Of a stretch of 64,000 nt of DNA, positions 16,529 through 25,474 are shown piece after piece. The notes beneath the pieces were generated by a model, which ran no database searches, was not told where the DNA came from, and saw only the letters and a list, made by a program, of their open reading frames with translations. The position numbers were made by a program, and so were the translations under genes. The stretch's first letter is position 1; every line of letters begins with the position of its first letter. Source of the DNA: Exiguobacterium oxidotolerans JCM 12280 (GTDB lineage: Bacteria; Bacillota; Bacilli; Exiguobacteriales; Exiguobacteriaceae); contig NZ_JNIS01000001.1 of NCBI RefSeq assembly GCF_000702625.1, forward strand, positions 248,001 to 312,000, read 5' to 3'.

Positions 16529-17719
16529 TTACAGCAGTTGTGCCGTTCGCCATTTCTCTTTTCGTGCGTCCAATAAATCGATCGCATGCAAATACCATGC
16601 TTCCGTTGTTTGTGGTGTGACACTTGAACCCCATTCTTTTTTTCCATGATGCGATAAGATGAGATGCATCATCCGATGATGCATGTCTAACGGAATCCGG
16701 ATTGCCTCGTCACGCAACGCACGTTCGAACACGAAACAGCCGTATGGCATATGTCCGACTAGACTTCCGAGCGGATCAACCGCAATACCGGATAACGTTT
16801 CCTCTACCGCATCAACTTGCAGTAAGTCCGTGAAGCGACTTGGTGTTGCGCCGAGATGATTATACTCCCAAATCTTTCCGATGTCATGCAACAGGACACC
16901 TAACAAGAGTTCATCCTGATTCGGTGCTTGATCGAGAAGCGTAATCGATCGTGCCGCTTGATAAAGGGAATCGAAGCTGTCGTCCCAGGCAAACTGACGT
17001 GTCGCCCGCTCAGGAGCTTGAAATAAATCGTTTTTATGATCAGCTTCTGCTTCTTGAATACATTGGAGTAACGTCAAATAAGGTCGCTCCGATTGACAGA
17101 TTCCTGCCGCGATCGTCATCATACAAGCTGTGTGCTTCATCAACCCACCAATATAGGCATGATGATGGAACAATGCCGCTGGCCTCGTCGAAAAATCGTC
17201 CCAATACGTGTTTAGACAACGCAGGGCAATCTGGCGGTAAGGTTGTTGCATTTGCTCGACTAGACCAATCAATTGATCCCGGTAATCGCTCGCAGACTCT
17301 TCTATCGGCATCTGAGGTAGCAATGTCGTTCCAGCGACATCATGGACGGCCTTGACGCGTTGAACAGTCAACGACTTATTCCCCGAGTCGACGGGGTATT
17401 CCTCGACTTTGGCAGTAACGCGGACGATCCGCGTCTCTAGATAAGGACGCATCGCCTCTTCCGCCGTTCCTTGATTCAACCATTGTTTTCCTTTACAAGA
17501 ACCACTCGATGAATTGAATGTAAACTGTAACCATTCACGTCCTGTCTGACTCGTTCTGATTTCCGCAGAAGCGACTAAAAGTGTTTCTTCGATTTGTTCT
17601 CCCGGAACGTGACGTTCAATCAAAAAGCCGCCTGACGCATTCGATACGTCAACCACAAATTCATCCCCAAGGTAAGGCGGCATCTGTTGCTCTGGAATTG
17701 CTTTAAATAAGCGAATCAT
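16529..17719 (-). CDS. YhaM-family 3'-5' exoribonuclease (OB fold + HD domain)
   Basis: A 396-residue protein when started at the ATG at 17719, which has AGGAG upstream; an earlier in-frame GTG lacks support. The N-terminal half contains an OB-type region (LLVASAEIRTSQTGREWLQF). The HD domain shows HHHAYIGGLMKHT and LLHDIGKIWEY, whose His and Asp residues bind the metals. This arrangement matches YhaM, a nuclease that trims short single-stranded RNA or DNA ends. It is longer than B. subtilis YhaM (about 314 aa), with extra N-terminal sequence. It lies 12 bp upstream of the COG0523 gene. Confidence 0.75.
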   Translation of the reverse strand: MIRLFKAIPEQQMPPYLGDEFVVDVSNASGGFLIERHVPGEQIEETLLVASAEIRTSQTGREWLQFTFNSSSGSCKGKQWLNQGTAEEAMRPYLETRIVRVTAKVEEYPVDSGNKSLTVQRVKAVHDVAGTTLLPQMPIEESASDYRDQLIGLVEQMQQPYRQIALRCLNTYWDDFSTRPAALFHHHAYIGGLMKHTACMMTIAAGICQSERPYLTLLQCIQEAEADHKNDLFQAPERATRQFAWDDSFDSLYQAARSITLLDQAPNQDELLLGVLLHDIGKIWEYNHLGATPSRFTDLLQVDAVEETLSGIAVDPLGSLVGHMPYGCFVFERALRDEAIRIPLDMHHRMMHLILSHHGKKEWGSSVTPQTTEAWYLHAIDLLDARKEKWRTAQLL

Positions 17720-17794
17720 TTCCGAATCACTCCTCTCATCTCTATTGTCCATCATATCAAAGTCGCTCACCACCTGTACAAAACAAAAGAATGA

Positions 17795-17823
17795 TTGTAA
17801 GCGTTTACTTAATCGGCTATGAT
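17795..17823 (+). promoter_or_regulatory. Sigma-A promoter overlapped by a cre site
   Basis: TTGTAA (17795–17800), 17 bp, TATGAT (17818–17823). The 14-mer TGTAAGCGTTTACT (17796–17809) inside it matches the CcpA operator consensus almost perfectly and covers most of the -35 box. This arrangement predicts glucose repression of the gene starting at 17864. Confidence 0.75.
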
Positions 17824-17863
17824 GAGTGCATATGTACAATACTTCCAATTAAGGAGGACTTTC

Positions 17864-18349
17864 ATGATGCTTCGCTCACTCTCTTCAAGTTATGATGTCG
17901 TGATGCACACAGTGCGAGATACAGTCGATCCAGCAACACGTGCTCAACTGAGGCTGGCCGTCGTCGCCTATGGCAAAACGGCTAAAGATGAATCACCTTT
18001 ACAGGCGTTAATCGAGCAGGAGCTCCACTTATGTTGCGTTCAAGTACAGCATGCCGGACTCGACGTTCAATCCGACCTCGTCAAGTTACTCGTCTTGTCC
18101 GCTTTCAGTAGTGATGCGGGATTTAGCACCGCAGAACTGAACAGCATGACACCAAATGCAATCAAAAGACAATCGTCTTCATACGATGCCATCTTCGCGC
18201 GTCTCATCCAAAAACTTTTTCTCCATCAGACACAAGTCGATATCATTTGTCAACGCCTACAAAGTGTTCTCTGTGGTGCAGCAGCACAGAAGTGTTCGAT
18301 TCGGGCACGTCGCCTGCAAGAGTCAACCTGCGTCACCCACTCTCATTAA
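17864..18349 (+). CDS. Unknown protein under apparent CcpA control
   Basis: A 161-residue soluble protein beginning at ATG 17864 behind AAGGAGG. It is mostly helical, has no membrane segment and carries several cysteines, including a CC pair near residue 53 and more in the C-terminal third (IICQRLQSVLCG, QKCS, STC). I do not recognise a family. It is a single gene with a strong promoter, an overlapping cre site and a strong terminator, so it is surely expressed. A role under carbon limitation is inferred from the operator only. Confidence 0.7.
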   Translation: MMLRSLSSSYDVVMHTVRDTVDPATRAQLRLAVVAYGKTAKDESPLQALIEQELHLCCVQVQHAGLDVQSDLVKLLVLSAFSSDAGFSTAELNSMTPNAIKRQSSSYDAIFARLIQKLFLHQTQVDIICQRLQSVLCGAAAQKCSIRARRLQESTCVTHSH

Positions 18350-18383
18350 AAAAGTCCTGACTCGAGTGAGTCAGGACTTTTTT
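18348..18383 (+). terminator. Terminator after the cre-controlled gene
   Basis: AGTCCTGACTC pairs with GAGTCAGGACT, with A and T tracts outside. Confidence 0.85.
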
Positions 18384-18498
18384 CAACGACCTGGCATTCC
18401 AGCTCCTTGAAAGGTGTATGTTATGAAAATGCGGCGTTCCGCTTCGTCATATTCTATCATCATCATCACAGATATTGGAGGTTCTGTCAATTGATTTT

Positions 18499-18534
18499 CA
18501 AAAAAAGTGGGTTGATCTCGTTAGAAATCAACCC
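18499..18534 (-). terminator. Terminator of the dCMP deaminase gene
   Basis: On the minus strand GGGTTGAT pairs with ATCAACCC and runs into ACTTTTTTT. It is 65 bp beyond the stop codon. The rest of the gap from 18384 to 18598 shows no supported gene. Confidence 0.7.
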
Positions 18535-18598
18535 GAATGGAAGAGTGAATAATTACCATGGCAATGCTTGATTTCATCATACAATGCAATGGAAGCGT

Positions 18599-19174
18599 TT
18601 ACAACCCTTTATCTAAAATTTTCTCAAGAAAATATTGTTCCGTTAATGGCAAATGTACGACTTCAATCCCACTTTGGCGCATCAAGTTTAATCCATCGCC
18701 GTATTCATAACCCGTCGTATAAACGACGCGATCAATTTTCGAAGCGATTAAAGCTAAACTACACGCGTGACACGGACTATGCGTGACATAAGCCGTCGCA
18801 TGACGCGCACTCGTCGAATCCGCAGCAAGTTTTCCTAACGCATTAATCTCCGCATGAATTTCGTGTTGCTTTGACCACTCATGATGTTCTTGTTGGTTAT
18901 TACAACGATAAAAAACTTCGCCATTATGTATAGTAGTATCAGATTCCAACACATTTTCATTGATTGATTTATAGAAAACTTCGTGTTGCTTTAAAAAAAT
19001 TTCGTTGCAGTTCACATGCTGACTCGGTGTTCCATTGATTCCAATCGAAATTGGCTTTTCATCCTTGACGATGACGCATGCGACAGACTTCGAGGCACAT
19101 TTCGAATGACGTTCTGCCATCATCTGGGCAAACAGTAACCAGGTCGTATCCCATTTCTCTTGTTTCGGATCCAT
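18599..19174 (-). CDS. comEB: dCMP deaminase (ComEB/phage T4 type)
   Basis: A 191-residue zinc deaminase converting dCMP to dUMP, the substrate of ThyA (9323–10117). Catalytic HAEINA and the PCHAC zinc motif are intact. A 60-residue insertion before HAEIN (including CNNQQEHHEWSKQHE) matches the T4-type enzyme, where such an insert binds a second zinc and mediates dCTP/dTTP control. AAGGAG precedes the ATG at 19174. The comE operon partners are not adjacent, so a competence link should not be assumed; the gene name follows the B. subtilis homologue. Confidence 0.85.
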   Translation of the reverse strand: MDPKQEKWDTTWLLFAQMMAERHSKCASKSVACVIVKDEKPISIGINGTPSQHVNCNEIFLKQHEVFYKSINENVLESDTTIHNGEVFYRCNNQQEHHEWSKQHEIHAEINALGKLAADSTSARHATAYVTHSPCHACSLALIASKIDRVVYTTGYEYGDGLNLMRQSGIEVVHLPLTEQYFLEKILDKGL

Positions 19175-19220
19175 AACGTTCACTCCTTAAACAATACGAA
19201 GGAACACGTAAACGTGTCCC

Positions 19221-20447
19221 TTAGTATCGTTGATTTGGTAATTCGCGACTTTTCGAAGCGACTTCAATAACTTTTTGTTTTAATTCATTTTCCATCCGCT
19301 CTAACTCATGCTCTGCATCGCGACGTTTCTGCTTCCCATCTTGTTGAATCCGCAGTGTCTCATCAAGCGTCTCGATTAAATTTTGATGTGCGACTTTTAA
19401 CGATTCGACCGATACGATTCCTTTTTCATTCTCTTCTGCGATTTCAATCGATGAATCTTTTAAGAGACGTGAATTTTGTTCGAGCAATTGATTCGTCGTA
19501 TTTGTAACGTCCTTTTGCATCTGCAAGGCACTCTTTTGCCTAGACAGACTGAGTGAGAGGACGACTTGGTTTTTCCAAAGTGGAATCGTATTGACGACTG
19601 CTGATTCAATTTTTTCAGCAAGAATCTGGTTATTCTGCTGAATGACACGAATTTGCGGCGCCATTTGAAGACTGATCGTACGTGATAATTTTAAGTCGTG
19701 GATTTTTTTCTCGAACCGGTCCGTCAATTGAATCAAATCATTTAATTCTTGTAGTTTCGTCTGGTCACGTGAAACCTCGACTTCTGTCCGAAGCGGTTCG
19801 ATCTCATTTTCTCTGACGTGTGCAATCTTCGTCTCACCCGCTGCGATGTAAAGATTTAGTTCCTCGAAGTAACGTCGATTTTTTTGATACATTTGATCAA
19901 GTAACGTGATGTCTTTCATTAAGCCGAACTTCGAACGATCTAAATTATGAACGACCTCTTCTAAATAAGCACTCATCTTTTCATATTGTAAGAAGTAGGT
20001 CTCCGCTTTTTTCTTCGCCCGTCCGATGACGGGAACGTTTGACCAAAAGCTTTTCTTTTCTTGTAACGAATCCGGGTCCATTTGACGGACACGTTGCATT
20101 AAATCCGACAACAGTTTTCCGGCATCGCCACCATCTTTCATTTTGACTTCGCTTAACACTTGATCTGAAAATTGCGAGAGTTCTCGTTGAACCGGTGCTC
20201 CGAATTGCATGACGGCATCGGATTTATTCAAATCAATCACTTGAAGTAAACGTTCGATTTTTTGACGCTGTTCGGCTGGAACGTCACTTGGAATCATTTC
20301 TTCAACAGGACGAACTGGCGTCCGGTGTTTTGGTGTCTCCGCAAGATTCAGGTCAACTGATGGATCAGAAATCGTTGGTTGTGCCTGTTCCTCTGTTTTG
20401 GATTCGTCCGGCCACTCTTGCCATGAATTGTTATCAGAATGGGTCAT
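19221..20447 (-). CDS. TelA/YaaN-family protein (toxic anion resistance)
   Basis: A 408-residue, mostly helical cytoplasmic protein with long coiled-coil stretches. The core (about 60–395) matches the TelA family, known from tellurite resistance and from membrane-stress loci. The N-terminal 55 residues are acidic and low in complexity. The ATG at 20447 has AGGAGGAG upstream. It overlaps the xpaC stop by 14 bp, the same xpaC-yaaN pairing as in B. subtilis. The molecular function of the family is unknown. Confidence 0.85.
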   Translation of the reverse strand: MTHSDNNSWQEWPDESKTEEQAQPTISDPSVDLNLAETPKHRTPVRPVEEMIPSDVPAEQRQKIERLLQVIDLNKSDAVMQFGAPVQRELSQFSDQVLSEVKMKDGGDAGKLLSDLMQRVRQMDPDSLQEKKSFWSNVPVIGRAKKKAETYFLQYEKMSAYLEEVVHNLDRSKFGLMKDITLLDQMYQKNRRYFEELNLYIAAGETKIAHVRENEIEPLRTEVEVSRDQTKLQELNDLIQLTDRFEKKIHDLKLSRTISLQMAPQIRVIQQNNQILAEKIESAVVNTIPLWKNQVVLSLSLSRQKSALQMQKDVTNTTNQLLEQNSRLLKDSSIEIAEENEKGIVSVESLKVAHQNLIETLDETLRIQQDGKQKRRDAEHELERMENELKQKVIEVASKSRELPNQRY

Positions 20448-21180
20448 GTTTATAACTCTCCTCCTGTTTTCTTTGTTCCGATTCTTGTGCCAATACTTTT
20501 TCAATCGTTAAAAGTTCACGCTCTAAGTCGACCGTATCCCCTTCTAACAACAAGGATTGGTGTTGTTTTAATTTTTGAGCAATCATCTTCAAGTTCGCTT
20601 GCAGTTGTTCGCGTGTATCAAATTGCACTTGAGCCCCACGTCGTTCTAAATCTGCGAATTTTTCTGAAATCGATAATAAGGAATCGAGATAAAACGTGAA
20701 GAAGTCGCGTACTTTTTTTACTTCACGTGGTGCATTAAATAATTCTTCAAATAAAACATGTGCTTCGCGCGAGACGATTCGCATATCTGAACGTACTTCG
20801 CTGTCTCGGATCGATGGGATAATGCCATCGAATGCCTGTAACTTCACGAAACCTTCTTCGACGGTCCGTCGCAAGACCTGCAACTCCAAATCATCCGTTT
20901 CATCAAATCTGCGCGTCGCTTGTTCAGGCTTTAAGATGACGCTTCCGACAAATTGATCATCATCATCGAGTAACAATTTCTTTTTGACATTTTGTCGTTT
21001 TATCTCTGTTGATTTTCGTTCTGTCCGGTACCGCTTCCCGGGTTTCGCCCGGTAACCGCTCCAAATGAACCATAAACCGAGCGCTACGAAGATTCCGGAA
21101 AAATTTAACGTATCTGCTATCTGGAGAAATACGAACATCAAACCAATCGATCCGAAAATCCACCATGTAGAAGATTTCAT
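20434..21180 (-). CDS. xpaC: XpaC-family membrane-anchored protein
   Basis: A 248-residue protein with two hydrophobic segments near the N-terminus (about 6–22 and 27–41) followed by a basic stretch and a long helical cytoplasmic part. This matches XpaC, which is named for X-phosphate hydrolysis but probably acts with TelA/YaaN at the membrane. The ATG at 21180 follows GAGGGGATG; an upstream ATG is not well placed. It forms a two-gene operon with the telA-like gene. Confidence 0.8.
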   Translation of the reverse strand: MKSSTWWIFGSIGLMFVFLQIADTLNFSGIFVALGLWFIWSGYRAKPGKRYRTERKSTEIKRQNVKKKLLLDDDDQFVGSVILKPEQATRRFDETDDLELQVLRRTVEEGFVKLQAFDGIIPSIRDSEVRSDMRIVSREAHVLFEELFNAPREVKKVRDFFTFYLDSLLSISEKFADLERRGAQVQFDTREQLQANLKMIAQKLKQHQSLLLEGDTVDLERELLTIEKVLAQESEQRKQEESYKHDPF

Positions 21181-21237
21181 GTCATCCCCTCTTTCTATTG
21201 ACTCCATCTATTTGTGTCATGAATGAATCTACTGTTT

Positions 21238-21266
21238 CTTATATCTTACCATTACGGATGTCTTAA
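21238..21266 (-). promoter_or_regulatory. Candidate promoter of xpaC-telA
   Basis: On the minus strand TTAAGA (21261–21266), 17 bp, TATAAG (21238–21243), 58 bp before the xpaC ATG. The rest of the 21208–21518 gap holds only the terminator of the next gene; nothing else is seen. Confidence 0.5.
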
Positions 21267-21447
21267 CAAAAAGTTTCCCGTTTTCGATAAATGTTAGTCC
21301 TCTCTACTCTTTATTTCACCATAATCTTTCATTAGACGCATCCGTCTCTAGATGTACGATGCTGAAGGGATGGCATTTACTTTTTCCTTTTTCGCGCGTA
21401 ACGCATACACATAAGATTCTTTACTCATTGAAAAATTACTTTCACCC

Positions 21448-21486
21448 CAAAAAAACTAGCTTCCGTCAATCAAAACGAAAGCTAGT
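21448..21486 (-). terminator. Terminator of the NSS transporter gene
   Basis: On the minus strand ACTAGCTT–CG pairs with CG–AAGCTAGT and is followed by seven T. Confidence 0.8.
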
Positions 21487-21518
21487 GTTCGTGATCATAT
21501 TGTGATTCCATCAAACGC

Positions 21519-22865
21519 TCAAGAGAAGACGAGTGGCCAAATCAGAATGATTAAGATGGCGAGCGGACTCAAGTAGCATACACTAAAGCGCCAAAATGGA
21601 ATCATTCGTTTTAACATGGGACCTGTCGCTAGCTCCCGTTCGACAATCGCCCGATCAAGTTTAAATCCAGCAAATATTGAGATCAAGAGTGCACCGATCG
21701 GCATCAATATATTCGATACGAGGAAATCCATCCAATCAAAAATCGTCTTATCGAACCACATGATGTCGCTCGCGACGCCAAAGGAGAGTGCTGATGGAAC
21801 ACCTACTATTGCGACAAGGATTGTCGTAATGATGGTATTACGTTTCTTATTTTGGACGGTCGCATCTTCTTTTCGATCAGTAATCGATGAGACCACAACT
21901 TCTAGCATCGCGATCGAAGACGTGATCGACGCGAAAGCAAAGAGTAAGAAGAATAACGTTAAGAAGACTGTTCCAAATTGGACTTGGCTGAATACTGTTG
22001 GTAACACGATGAATAAGAGTGAAGGACCTTCAGCAGGATCAAGACCTGAAGCGAAGACCGCTGGGAAGATCGCGAATCCGGCTAATAGTGACACAACGAT
22101 GTTTAAAGAGACGATCCATCCTGCTGACCGATTGATTTGACCACGCTCTTTCATATACGAGGCATACGTCAACATTGCGGAGACGCCGAGCGATAATGAA
22201 AAGAAGGCTTGTCCGAGCGCACTCAGGACCGATGTCCGGTTCAGTGCTGAGAAATCCGGTTCGATGAAGAAACGAACCCCTTCACTTGCACCTTCAAGGG
22301 TCAATGACCGACTCACTAATATAATGAAACAAAGGAATAATAATGGCATCAAGATTTTACTCATTTTTTCAATCCCCGACTGAACACCTCGTAAGACGAT
22401 TAATCCCGTAATAACGAGGAATACGACTTGACCTAAAATTGCATAGAGTGGAGAGGCGGATATCGTTCCGAAGAGTTCTCCTAACTGATCCCCACTCATG
22501 GAAGTCAGATTTCCGGAAAAACCAAGAACCGTATAAATTAATACCCATCCCCCGATGACGCTGTAAAAGGATAAGAGTAAGAAACAGGTGATGACACCTA
22601 ACACACCAATGAAGGTGAATTTCTTATGACCCAACTCTTCGAAAGCGCGCAACGCCGTTTTTCCACTCGTTCGACCGATTAAAAATTCTGCAATCAATAC
22701 CGGGAGACCGAGGAGTAAGGTGAACACTAAAAATAGTAGTAAAAAAGCGCCTCCACCATTCGTTCCTGTCGTATATGGAAACTTCCATATCGCACCGAGT
22801 CCAATCGCTGATCCTGCTGCTGCTAAGATAAACCCGACTTTTGAAGCCCATGCATTGCTTTTCAT
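21519..22865 (-). CDS. Sodium-dependent transporter (NSS/SNF family)
   Basis: A 448-residue LeuT-fold transporter with about 11–12 membrane segments. TM1 carries the diagnostic GSAIGLGAIWKFPY, including the broken helix that binds Na+ and substrate, followed by GGGAFLLLF. Bacterial members import amino acids with Na+; the substrate is not evident. AAGGAGG precedes the ATG at 22865; an upstream in-frame ATG is unsupported. It is a single gene with its own terminator. Confidence 0.88.
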   Translation of the reverse strand: MKSNAWASKVGFILAAAGSAIGLGAIWKFPYTTGTNGGGAFLLLFLVFTLLLGLPVLIAEFLIGRTSGKTALRAFEELGHKKFTFIGVLGVITCFLLLSFYSVIGGWVLIYTVLGFSGNLTSMSGDQLGELFGTISASPLYAILGQVVFLVITGLIVLRGVQSGIEKMSKILMPLLFLCFIILVSRSLTLEGASEGVRFFIEPDFSALNRTSVLSALGQAFFSLSLGVSAMLTYASYMKERGQINRSAGWIVSLNIVVSLLAGFAIFPAVFASGLDPAEGPSLLFIVLPTVFSQVQFGTVFLTLFFLLFAFASITSSIAMLEVVVSSITDRKEDATVQNKKRNTIITTILVAIVGVPSALSFGVASDIMWFDKTIFDWMDFLVSNILMPIGALLISIFAGFKLDRAIVERELATGPMLKRMIPFWRFSVCYLSPLAILIILIWPLVFS

Positions 22866-23009
22866 GGTACTCCACCTCCTTTTCAAAAATACTTCCTTAT
22901 TGTACAAAAGTTAAATCAAGAAGTCATCCTTTATCAAACATTTTCTTTAAAGCGTCAAAGCATAACCGCATATTCGCATGTTTGTATTAAAATGAAAATC
23001 ATATGTACT

Positions 23010-23057
23010 AAAAAAGGAGAGACATTGATTCTTCTTCGAATCTTTTGTGTCTCTCCT
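23010..23057 (-). terminator. Terminator of the opu-like operon
   Basis: On the minus strand AGGAGAGACA pairs with TGTCTCTCCT, with an inner GATTC/GAATC stem, and is followed by TTTTTT. It closes the three-gene unit that starts at 26202. Confidence 0.85.
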
Positions 23058-23069
23058 GATACTATCTTT

Positions 23070-23960
23070 TTAAGTTCGATTCAGTTTACGATTTTGTCCA
23101 GCGTACATTTTCAAGAATTCCGGTAAGACCTTCACCTCGACAGGCGAGTTCAGCGCCTTCTCACCATCCGTATCGATGACTTTTGGAGAATCCGTTTTTA
23201 AGGTAAAACCACTCGTTAAGATGTGCGTGAAAGAGGGGTCGTTTGCCAGTCCGATTTTTTGAAGGATCACATCACGAATCGTCGCTAAGTTGACTTCATC
23301 GACAATCACTAAATCCAGTTTCCCATCATTGTATGCACCGTTCGAAAGATTTGTTTCAATCCCCCCAAGCGACTCACCATTCGCTGCTAAAATCAAAACA
23401 GCTTCTCCTGTCATCTTTTGCCCTTCATCTAACTCAAGTTCATAGGCAAACGGTTTTGCATCCAAGCTTGAACGGATGGTTGACAGATAATACCCCATTT
23501 TCCCAAGTCGGACTTTTTCTTCCGTATCAATGCCAATCGATGCTTCAGCAATTAATCCGAGGCCCAAAAAATTAAGGAAGTACGTATCGTTGACTTGTCC
23601 AAGATCGACTTCGACGATTTGTTGGGTTGCAATCATCTCTGCAGCAAGACGCGGCACCATTGGTAAACCGAGTGTCCGTGCAAAATCGTTACACGTTCCC
23701 CCTGGCACGATGCCGAGAATCGGACGCGTCTCCAGCTTGGCTAATCCATTGATGACTTCAAATACGGTTCCATCCCCACCGAGGACGACAAGGGCATCGA
23801 AGTCTTCCGCTTCTTCTGCAAACTGCTGTGCATCTCCTGCCCGACTCGTTTGCTTAATGACGATTTCATTGAATTGTTCCGCAAGTGGACTAATGACATC
23901 TTCTAAAAGTCCACTCCGGTTCGTCCCGGCGGAAGGGTTACTAATCATCAATAGTTTCAT
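23070..23960 (-). CDS. Diacylglycerol kinase-like lipid kinase (YegS/DgkB superfamily)
   Basis: A 296-residue kinase-fold protein. The nucleotide motif GGDGT is at 61–65 and PGGTCNDFAR at about 86–95, both typical of DAGK catalytic domains. Length fits the YegS/BmrU-type group rather than eukaryotic kinases. The lipid substrate is not certain. Its start overlaps the permease/binding-protein stop by 4 bp (ATGA), so it is translationally coupled to an osmolyte transporter, an unusual partner. Confidence 0.8.
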   Translation of the reverse strand: MKLLMISNPSAGTNRSGLLEDVISPLAEQFNEIVIKQTSRAGDAQQFAEEAEDFDALVVLGGDGTVFEVINGLAKLETRPILGIVPGGTCNDFARTLGLPMVPRLAAEMIATQQIVEVDLGQVNDTYFLNFLGLGLIAEASIGIDTEEKVRLGKMGYYLSTIRSSLDAKPFAYELELDEGQKMTGEAVLILAANGESLGGIETNLSNGAYNDGKLDLVIVDEVNLATIRDVILQKIGLANDPSFTHILTSGFTLKTDSPKVIDTDGEKALNSPVEVKVLPEFLKMYAGQNRKLNRT

Positions 23961-25474
23961 TGAATGATTCCTTCTTTCTTCAAATAATTATTTGCCACTT
24001 CGTTGGCAGTCTTGCCACCATAGGCGACTTCTTCATTCATTTTAGACATTTCTTCATCTGTGATTTTTCCATCTAATTTTTTTAAAGCTTGCCCGACTTC
24101 CGGGTACTCATCAAGCGTCTCTTGTCGCAATAAAGGAGCACCTTCATATGGTGGGAACAATTGTTGATCATCTTTCAAGACGACCATGTCATATTTCGCG
24201 ATTTCCGGATCAGTCGAATAGGCATCGATGACTTCGATGTCTCCTGATTCGATTGCCTTGTATCGTAATTTCGGTTCCATCGTTACGACTTCTTTAAAAT
24301 TGACGCCATATTTTTCTTGAATCCCTTTGTAACCATCTTGACGATCTTTAAACTCTAACGTGAAGCCTGCCGTTAATTGACTCGCAACCCGCTTGATGTC
24401 GGAAATCGTTTTTAAGTCATACCGTTCCGCGATTTTTTTCGGAACTGCGATGGCGTAGGTGTTATTGTAGTCCATCGGCGGTAACAGCGCGAGGTCCTGT
24501 TTGACCAATCCATCTCGTGCTTGCTCGTAAACCGCTTGTGCATCATTTGAGACCGGTTTTTCATTCGTTAAGCTAGCAAGGACCGTCCCCGTGAATTCCG
24601 GGTACAGATCAATATCACCCGATTGCAGCGCTTTATAGACGAACGTCGTCTTTCCAAAGTTCGGTTTGACTTGGACGTTTAAGTCCGTTTCATCCTCGAT
24701 GACGATTTTATACATGTTCATCAAGATTTCTGGTTCGACGCCTAGTTTTCCAGCGACGACCAAGTCAGGTTGTTCCGTCCGTCCGAGCGCGAACGGCGTG
24801 ATGATTAGTGTCGCAATCAAGGCCAGGGCAACGACCATTCGGCTCGTTTGCCGTTTTTTTGTCGCGACTTCCGTCTGACGTAATAAAAAGTCGAACAATA
24901 ACGCGAGTAAGGCTGCCGGGATAGCTCCTAACAATAAGAGATTGTTATCGTTTCGGTCGATTCCGAGCAAGATGATCGATCCGAGTCCCCCTGCCCCAAT
25001 CAAGGCAGCAATCGTTGCCGTCCCGATGATGAGAACCATCGCTGTCCGGACACCAGCCATCATGACCGGTAAAGCGAGCGGTAACTCAACCTTCAGCAAA
25101 CTTTGCGTCGGTGTCATTCCGCAGGCACGGGCCGCTTCTTTAATTGAAGGATCGACTTCAGCTAATCCCGTAAATGTGTTCCGGACGATTGGTAAAAGAG
25201 CATATAAGACGAGTGCAATGACAGACGGGAGTGTCCCGATCCCAACAAGCGGAATCATCAGTCCGAGTAGTGCGAGCGAAGGAATCGTTTGGATGACGGA
25301 TGTCACACCAATCGACCATTCACTAATTTTTTTATTTCGTGATAAGTAAACGCCTAAAGGAATCGCAATCAAACATGCGATCAATAACGAAATGACCGAA
25401 AGTTGAATATGTTCGATTAATGCCTGCAGTAGTTCTTCTTTTCGATTTTGAAACGTTTCGACTAAACCGTTCAT
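23957..25474 (-). CDS. Fused permease/substrate-binding protein of a quaternary-amine ABC transporter
   Basis: A 505-residue fusion. Residues about 1–215 are a permease with five to six membrane segments and the EAA-type loop (EAARACGMTPTQSLLKVELP). Residues about 235–505 are an OpuAC-type binding protein for glycine betaine, carnitine or choline. The same fusion occurs in BilEB of Listeria and OpuB-like systems. ATG 25474 is preferred over the adjacent GTG, with AGGGGG 8 bases upstream. It follows directly after the ATPase gene. Substrate (compatible solute or bile-like compound) is not resolvable by eye. Confidence 0.88.
   Translation of the reverse strand: MNGLVETFQNRKEELLQALIEHIQLSVISLLIACLIAIPLGVYLSRNKKISEWSIGVTSVIQTIPSLALLGLMIPLVGIGTLPSVIALVLYALLPIVRNTFTGLAEVDPSIKEAARACGMTPTQSLLKVELPLALPVMMAGVRTAMVLIIGTATIAALIGAGGLGSIILLGIDRNDNNLLLLGAIPAALLALLFDFLLRQTEVATKKRQTSRMVVALALIATLIITPFALGRTEQPDLVVAGKLGVEPEILMNMYKIVIEDETDLNVQVKPNFGKTTFVYKALQSGDIDLYPEFTGTVLASLTNEKPVSNDAQAVYEQARDGLVKQDLALLPPMDYNNTYAIAVPKKIAERYDLKTISDIKRVASQLTAGFTLEFKDRQDGYKGIQEKYGVNFKEVVTMEPKLRYKAIESGDIEVIDAYSTDPEIAKYDMVVLKDDQQLFPPYEGAPLLRQETLDEYPEVGQALKKLDGKITDEEMSKMNEEVAYGGKTANEVANNYLKKEGIIQ

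Noticed and set aside
18491-18571. 26-codon frame on the plus strand behind GGAGGT with TTG start
   Set aside because: The frame runs through the terminator hairpin of the opposite-strand deaminase gene and has no promoter of its own; the Shine-Dalgarno match is probably chance.
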